Assembly (NCBI GenBank): GCA_947449765.1
Contig: CANFSP010000002.1
Coordinates: 1-64,000, forward strand
From: Actinomycetota bacterium
GTDB taxonomy: Bacteria; Actinomycetota; Actinomycetes; Actinomycetales; Microbacteriaceae
Direction: 5' to 3'
Length of the DNA: 64,000 nt
Position 1 is the first letter of the stretch, and the number at the start of each line of letters is the position of its first letter. The notes under the pieces are model-generated. The model was given only the letters and a program-made list of their open reading frames with translations, ran no database searches and was not told where the DNA came from. The position numbers were made by a program, and so were the translations under genes. Below are positions 59,655-64,000 of the stretch, one piece after another.

Positions 59655-60448
59655 CCACGGCATTTGTTCCCACAATGGGAGCCCTGCACGAGGGGCATTT
59701 GAGCTTGGTGCGTCGCGCACGCGAGCTCGCCGATCGTGTTGTGGTGTCCATTTTTGTTAACCCCACCCAGTTCGGTGCCAACGAAGACTTCGACAAATAT
59801 CCGCGCACGCTTGATTCGGACCGTGCTCTGCTCGAGCCCCTCGGTGCCGAAATCTTTGCACCGAGCGTTGAGGAGGTCTACCCGAACGGCCCCGGCGTGC
59901 CGGAACGAATCCGTGCGTTCGCGGCCACCGAACCCACCACGACATTTGAGGGCGCTACCCGGCCGGGCCATTTTGACGGGATGCTCGCGGTGGTGTCGCG
60001 TCTGTTTGATCTGGTGCAACCCGACATTGCCGTCTTCGGACAAAAGGATGCGCAACAGGTCTTTCTCGTGCGCCAGATGATGTCGGCCTTCTACCCCGAC
60101 ATGGTGCTCGAGGTCGTGCCGACCTCCAGAGACGATGATGGCCTGGCACGTTCGAGTCGGAATCGCTACCTCAGTGCCGATGAGCGTTCCCACGCCCTCG
60201 TGCTGAGTCGCGCACTGGTGAACATGTCCCTGCGCCTCATGTCGGCAACCAGCGCGGCAGAAGCAATCGATGAAGCACGTGCGAGCGTTGCCGCAGAGCC
60301 AGAAGTTAGACTTGACTATCTCGACATTGTTGACCCGCAGGACTTCGCTCCGGTGACGCAACAGTTTCGAGGTCCAGCGACTGCCGTGGTTGCCGCATGG
60401 GTGGGACAGACTCGGCTCATCGATACCATCAACCTCGTCATCACCTAG
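59651..60448 (+). CDS. panC: Pantothenate synthetase
   Basis: A 265-residue enzyme that joins pantoate and beta-alanine via pantoyl adenylate. It opens 'FVPTMGALHEGHLSLVRRAR' with the HxGH signature, has 'VSIFVNPTQFGANEDFDKYP', 'DIAVFGQKDAQQ' and 'GLARSSRNRYLSADER' (KMSKS-like). The GTG start overlaps the stop of the preceding gene as GTGA. It is slightly shorter at the N-terminus than many homologs. Confidence 0.96.
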   Translation: MTTAFVPTMGALHEGHLSLVRRARELADRVVVSIFVNPTQFGANEDFDKYPRTLDSDRALLEPLGAEIFAPSVEEVYPNGPGVPERIRAFAATEPTTTFEGATRPGHFDGMLAVVSRLFDLVQPDIAVFGQKDAQQVFLVRQMMSAFYPDMVLEVVPTSRDDDGLARSSRNRYLSADERSHALVLSRALVNMSLRLMSATSAAEAIDEARASVAAEPEVRLDYLDIVDPQDFAPVTQQFRGPATAVVAAWVGQTRLIDTINLVIT

Positions 60449-60483
60449 ATTCCCTCACGAGAAAGTACCGGCCCGGCTCCGTC

Positions 60484-62004
60484 ATGACTGAATCGACTGC
60501 TTCATCTGCCAGCGCTACACCGGCCGAAACCGAACTCACCGACGACGAGGTCATTGAGCAGAAAGCGGTGCGCCTTGCCAAGCGCGCCCGGCTCAACGAG
60601 GGGGCAGGCGCCTACCCCGTTGCGGTCCCGGTGACCGACACCATTCCGGCGATTCGCGCGCGTTTTGGCGGTCTCGAGGCTGAGGCCACCACGGGAGTGA
60701 TTGTTGGCGTCGCTGGCCGTGTGGTCTTCCAACGAAACACCGGAAAACTCTGCTTTGCCACCCTTCAAGCCGGTGACGGTTCGCGCCTCCAGGCGATGCT
60801 CTCTCAAGCCGAAGTAGGTGAAGAGTCACTCGACGAGTTCAAGGAGCTCGTTGACCTCGGCGACCACCTCTTTGTTCGCGGCGAAGTCATTGCGAGCAAG
60901 CGTGGGGAGCTGTCCATCATGGTGACAGAATGGCAAGTCGCCGCCAAGGCCCTCCTCCCACTGCCCAATTTGCACAACGAGCTCAGCGAGGAATCCCGGG
61001 TTCGCAGCCGGTACCTCGACCTCATCGTGCGCGATGCTGCGCGCGAGACCGTCATCACCCGCGCCAAGACGATGTCATCGCTTCGACACACCTTCGAGCA
61101 GCTTGGCTACCTCGAGGTCGAGACACCCATGCTTCAGGTGATGCACGGCGGAGCATCCGCTCGTCCCTTCGTCACGCACTCGAACGCCTTCGACATGCCT
61201 CTCTACATGCGAATTGCCCCCGAGCTTTTTCTCAAGCGCGCGGTGGTCGGCGGCATCGAGCGTGTGTTCGAGATCAATCGCAATTTCAGAAACGAAGGCG
61301 CTGACTCAACACACAGTCCAGAATTCGCCATGCTCGAGGCCTATGAGGCATATGGCGATTACACCTCCATTGCAGCCCTGACGCAGACGCTCATCCAAAA
61401 CGCAGCGCTCGCGGTCGCCGGATCGCATGTCGTGACGTGGCACGACGGCACCGAGTATGACCTGGGCGGTGAGTGGGACCGACTGAGCATGTACCACTCG
61501 CTCTCGGCCGCGGCAGGGATCGACATCACGCCAGAAACATCCGTGGATGAACTGCAGGCGCTCGCCGATCGCGAAGGTGTCGAGGTTCACCTGCCGAACC
61601 ACGGCAAGCTCGTGGAAGAGCTGTGGGAACACTTCGTCAAGGGAGACCTCACGCGACCAACCTTCGTCATGGACTTCCCCATCGAGACCAGCCCACTCAC
61701 GCGTGAGCACCGCTCCATTGCCGGTGTCGTGGAGAAGTGGGACCTCTACGTTCGTGGCTTCGAACTGGCCACCGGCTACTCCGAACTCGTGGACCCGGTC
61801 ATCCAGCGGGAGCGTTTCGTGCATCAAGCGGCTCAATCTGCCAAGGGTGACGACGAGGCGATGCCGCTTGACGAGGAGTTTTTGCGAGCGCTCGAACACG
61901 GAATGCCACCCTCGGGTGGAATGGGAATGGGCATGGATCGCCTGCTCATGGCGCTCACCGGACTGGGTATTCGCGAAACGATACTTTTCCCCTTAGTCAA
62001 GTAA
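60484..62004 (+). CDS. lysS: Lysyl-tRNA synthetase (class II)
   Basis: A 506-residue class II aminoacyl-tRNA synthetase. The N-terminal OB fold has 'VGVAGRVVFQRNTGKLCFAT'. Motif 2 is seen at 'FEINRNFRNEGADSTHSPEF' and motif 3 at 'PPSGGMGMGMDRLLMALTG'. Residues 1-30 are a Ser/Ala/Thr-rich tail. ATG 60484 gives the normal size; the longer frame from 60397 would overlap panC. It lies 35 bases after panC. Confidence 0.97.
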   Translation: MTESTASSASATPAETELTDDEVIEQKAVRLAKRARLNEGAGAYPVAVPVTDTIPAIRARFGGLEAEATTGVIVGVAGRVVFQRNTGKLCFATLQAGDGSRLQAMLSQAEVGEESLDEFKELVDLGDHLFVRGEVIASKRGELSIMVTEWQVAAKALLPLPNLHNELSEESRVRSRYLDLIVRDAARETVITRAKTMSSLRHTFEQLGYLEVETPMLQVMHGGASARPFVTHSNAFDMPLYMRIAPELFLKRAVVGGIERVFEINRNFRNEGADSTHSPEFAMLEAYEAYGDYTSIAALTQTLIQNAALAVAGSHVVTWHDGTEYDLGGEWDRLSMYHSLSAAAGIDITPETSVDELQALADREGVEVHLPNHGKLVEELWEHFVKGDLTRPTFVMDFPIETSPLTREHRSIAGVVEKWDLYVRGFELATGYSELVDPVIQRERFVHQAAQSAKGDDEAMPLDEEFLRALEHGMPPSGGMGMGMDRLLMALTGLGIRETILFPLVK

Positions 62005-62013
62005 CCTCACACT

Positions 62014-62241
62014 ATGGACAACTTCTGGCTCTCCGCACTGTGGGCTATCACGCCAACAGTGCTCCTGGGTCTGTTGTTTTGGTTCATCATTCGTTCGATC
62101 ATGAAGGCCGATCGCGTGGAACGTGAAGCATACGCCACCATCGAAGCTGAGGAACGCGCCAAACGAGGGATGCCCCCGGCAGGCGGCGTAACGAAGGCTC
62201 CAACCGGCTCAAGCGGCTCAACCGGCGGGACGAAAGAGTAA
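62014..62241 (+). CDS. Small membrane protein of unknown function
   Basis: A 75-residue protein with one transmembrane helix ('LWAITPTVLLGLLFWFII'), a charged cytoplasmic segment and a low-complexity end ('TGSSGSTGGTKE'). It lies directly after lysS and 3 bases before the cardiolipin synthase gene. I do not recognise the family beyond a short actinomycete-type membrane protein; context suggests a cell-envelope role. Confidence 0.7.
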   Translation: MDNFWLSALWAITPTVLLGLLFWFIIRSIMKADRVEREAYATIEAEERAKRGMPPAGGVTKAPTGSSGSTGGTKE

Positions 62242-62244
62242 GCC

Positions 62245-63708
62245 ATGACATCGAGCGAAGTCTCGTTTTGGATTGCTGCCCTCGCGGTCGGGGTCGACCT
62301 CATCGTGCGTATTCTCGCGATTATTATCGTCCCCAGAAATCGGCGCCCCGGCTCGGCCATGGCCTGGTTGCTTGCGATTTTCTTCATCCCGTACATCGGC
62401 GTTCTCTTCTTCTTGCTCATCGGAAGTCCACGCCTGAGTAAAAAGCGTCGGCTCAAGCAGGCCCGCATCAGCGAGATGATCAAGGACGATACGAAAGTTG
62501 CGGAATTCCTGCGGGCGATCCCCAAAACGCCTGAGTGGTTTCCCTCGGTGGTCGCCCTCAATCGTGAGCTTGGGGCGATGCCGTTGGTGGGCGAGAATTC
62601 CGCACGACTCCAGATTGACTACGAGAAGAACATCCTCGATATTGCTGAAGACATCGCCTTGGCTGAGCACTTCGTGCACCTGGAGTTCTACATTTTCTCG
62701 TATGACTCGGTGACCAAGCCCGTTTTTGATGCGATGGAGGCCGCCATTGCCCGCGGGGTCACCGTGCGCGTGCTTCTCGATCACGTTGCCGGTCTTCGCA
62801 CCGTGAGTTACCGGGCCACTCGGCGAAAGCTCACCGAGATCGGTGTGAAGTGGGAGCTCATGTTGCCGTTCGCTCCGCTGCAACGAAAGTACGAGCGACC
62901 CGACCTTCGAAACCACCGCAAACTCGTTGTCATTGACGACAAGGTTGCCTGGATGGGCTCGCAAAACCTGATCGATTCAAGCTACCTCAAGCGGTCGAAC
63001 CTCAGGCGCGGACTGCACTGGAAAGACGCTCAGGTGCGCCTGACCGGGCCGGTGGTCGCCACGGTGAATGCGATCTTCATGACTGACTGGTATGCCGAAA
63101 CGGACGACCTGCTCGAGAGCGAAACTCCCGCTCCCCGGGTTGAGCCCGGCTCGCAAAAGCTGGTCTGCCAGCTCGTGCCCAGTGGCCCCGGATACGTCAC
63201 CGAGAACAACCTGCGGCTGTTCCTCACGTTGCTCTACAACGCGCGTGAGCGGATCATTATCACCAGCCCCTACTTCGTCCCCGACGAGTCAATGTTGTAC
63301 GCCATCACCTCGGCGACTCAGCGCGGCGTGCGGGTGGAACTCTTCGTCTCGGAAATCGGAGATCAAACGCTGGTCTTTCATGCGCAGCGCTCCTACTATG
63401 AGGCTCTGCTCGAAGCTGGTGTGACGATTTGGCTCTACAAGGCTCCGACTATTTTGCACTCGAAGCACTTCAGCATCGATGATGACGTTGCGGTCATCGG
63501 TTCGAGCAACATGGATATGCGCTCGTTCAGCCTCAACAAGGAAATATCGCTTCTGGTTCGGGGGCGCTCGTTTGTGGACCAGATGCGGGAGGTAGAAGAC
63601 GAGTACCGCGCACTGAGTCGACGGCTCACCCTCGAGGAGTGGCGCAAGCAGTCGCTCTTGTCGACCGTGCTCGACAACCTTGCCCGGTTGACCTCGGCCT
63701 TGCAGTAG
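62245..63708 (+). CDS. cls: Cardiolipin synthase (PLD superfamily)
   Basis: A 487-residue membrane enzyme with two N-terminal helices ('IAALAVGVDLIVRILAIIIV' and 'MAWLLAIFFIPYIGVLFFLL') and two catalytic HKD motifs: 'NHRKLVVIDDKVAWMGSQN' (H224) and 'HSKHFSIDDDVAVIGSSN' (H405). It condenses two phosphatidylglycerol molecules to cardiolipin. The length and motif spacing are standard for bacterial ClsA. Probably co-transcribed with the small gene upstream. Confidence 0.93.
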   Translation: MTSSEVSFWIAALAVGVDLIVRILAIIIVPRNRRPGSAMAWLLAIFFIPYIGVLFFLLIGSPRLSKKRRLKQARISEMIKDDTKVAEFLRAIPKTPEWFPSVVALNRELGAMPLVGENSARLQIDYEKNILDIAEDIALAEHFVHLEFYIFSYDSVTKPVFDAMEAAIARGVTVRVLLDHVAGLRTVSYRATRRKLTEIGVKWELMLPFAPLQRKYERPDLRNHRKLVVIDDKVAWMGSQNLIDSSYLKRSNLRRGLHWKDAQVRLTGPVVATVNAIFMTDWYAETDDLLESETPAPRVEPGSQKLVCQLVPSGPGYVTENNLRLFLTLLYNARERIIITSPYFVPDESMLYAITSATQRGVRVELFVSEIGDQTLVFHAQRSYYEALLEAGVTIWLYKAPTILHSKHFSIDDDVAVIGSSNMDMRSFSLNKEISLLVRGRSFVDQMREVEDEYRALSRRLTLEEWRKQSLLSTVLDNLARLTSALQ

Positions 63709-63722
63709 CTTTGGCTGGTAGG

Positions 63723-64000
63723 TCAGAGGCTCGCAACAGCAATGCCGTGAGCCCGCCCTACGCCCTCGTTGAAGAGCGCGCCCCCGGTCGTGTTCAGTCC
63801 GGCACGAAGTGCGAGGTCTGCATCAATCGCGGTTCGCCAACCCTGGGCGAGGGTCTCAATGTACGAAAGCGTTGCGTGTGTGAGCGCCTCGGTCGAGGTC
63901 TGAGGAACGGCGCCGGGCATGTTCGCCACACAGTAAAACAGGGAGTTGTGCACGCCGAACGTGGGTGCGTCATGGGTGGTGGGATGCGTATCCTCAAAGC
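63723..64000 (-). CDS. ald: Alanine dehydrogenase, C-terminal part (cut by window edge)
   Basis: The frame enters from the right edge; only the last 92 codons are here. The conserved 'HNSLFYCVANMPGAVPQTST' and 'EALTHATLSYIETLAQGW' segments are the C-terminal signature of alanine dehydrogenase, which interconverts alanine and pyruvate with NAD. It is convergent with cardiolipin synthase. Confidence 0.92.
   Translation of the reverse strand, partial: FEDTHPTTHDAPTFGVHNSLFYCVANMPGAVPQTSTEALTHATLSYIETLAQGWRTAIDADLALRAGLNTTGGALFNEGVGRAHGIAVASL

Noticed and set aside
1-64000. CRISPR arrays or rRNA genes
   Set aside because: No regularly spaced repeat array or rRNA signature sequence was seen.

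Overview
ORGANISM. The window looks like the chromosome of a high-GC Gram-positive bacterium, probably an actinomycete close to Microbacteriaceae. The evidence is the conserved block tilS-hpt-ftsH-folE-folP-folB-folK-DUF3180-DUF2520-panC-lysS (DUF3180 is an actinobacterial family), an LPXTG-anchored surface protein, frequent GTG starts and many 4-nt ATGA/GTGA gene overlaps. Genus is not resolvable by eye.

LAYOUT. (1) 1-6.7 kb: the end of a D-2-hydroxyacid dehydrogenase gene, an aldo/keto reductase, an atypical RidA-like protein, a membrane acetyltransferase-like protein and a sulfonate/taurine-type ABC importer (ssuABC-like) with a candidate operator, then DUF2200 and DUF998 proteins. (2) 6.7-23.4 kb: a sulfur and surface-glycan region. 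It holds an LPXTG beta-propeller protein, five PAPS-type sulfotransferase genes (one fused to a family-2 glycosyltransferase), a sulfotransferase remnant, two coupled genes of unknown function, an MFS and a TauE/SafE transporter, and a gmd-cysD-cysNC operon that makes GDP-4-keto-6-deoxymannose and PAPS. Together these suggest a sulfated surface polysaccharide or glycolipid. (3) 23.5-29.8 kb: an ECF vitamin importer with a fused permease-ATPase-ATPase and a DUF4430 lipoprotein (cobalamin is the best guess), an AI-2E family protein, a dehydrogenase and two hypothetical proteins. (4) 29.8-39.9 kb: catabolic genes, including a MobR/MobA-like pair (3-hydroxybenzoate 4-hydroxylase), NTF2-like and DUF3500 proteins, and a divergent GntR / FAH-hydrolase / CoA-transferase / fused AccD-AccA unit, followed by an amidase.

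(5) 39.98-49.73 kb: a 9.7-kb integrative element in tRNA-Phe, bounded by perfect 48-bp direct repeats of the tRNA 3' half. It carries a tyrosine integrase, an excisionase-like protein, a RecA-like replication protein, and as cargo two divergent operons: a C5 cytosine methyltransferase with an NgoFVII-type PLD nuclease, and a ParB-like protein with an SNF2 helicase and a DUF3883 (PD-(D/E)XK-like) nuclease. This composite restriction/defence cassette is the strongest candidate for an undescribed system. (6) 49.7-50.0 kb: tRNA genes Phe, Asp and Glu on the minus strand. (7) 50.2-64 kb: housekeeping genes: an M23 hydrolase, ppa, tilS (with an odd in-frame 60-nt tandem repeat), hpt, ftsH, the folate operon, panC, lysS, cardiolipin synthase and the end of alanine dehydrogenase.

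All functional calls rest on motif recognition by eye; no database search was run.
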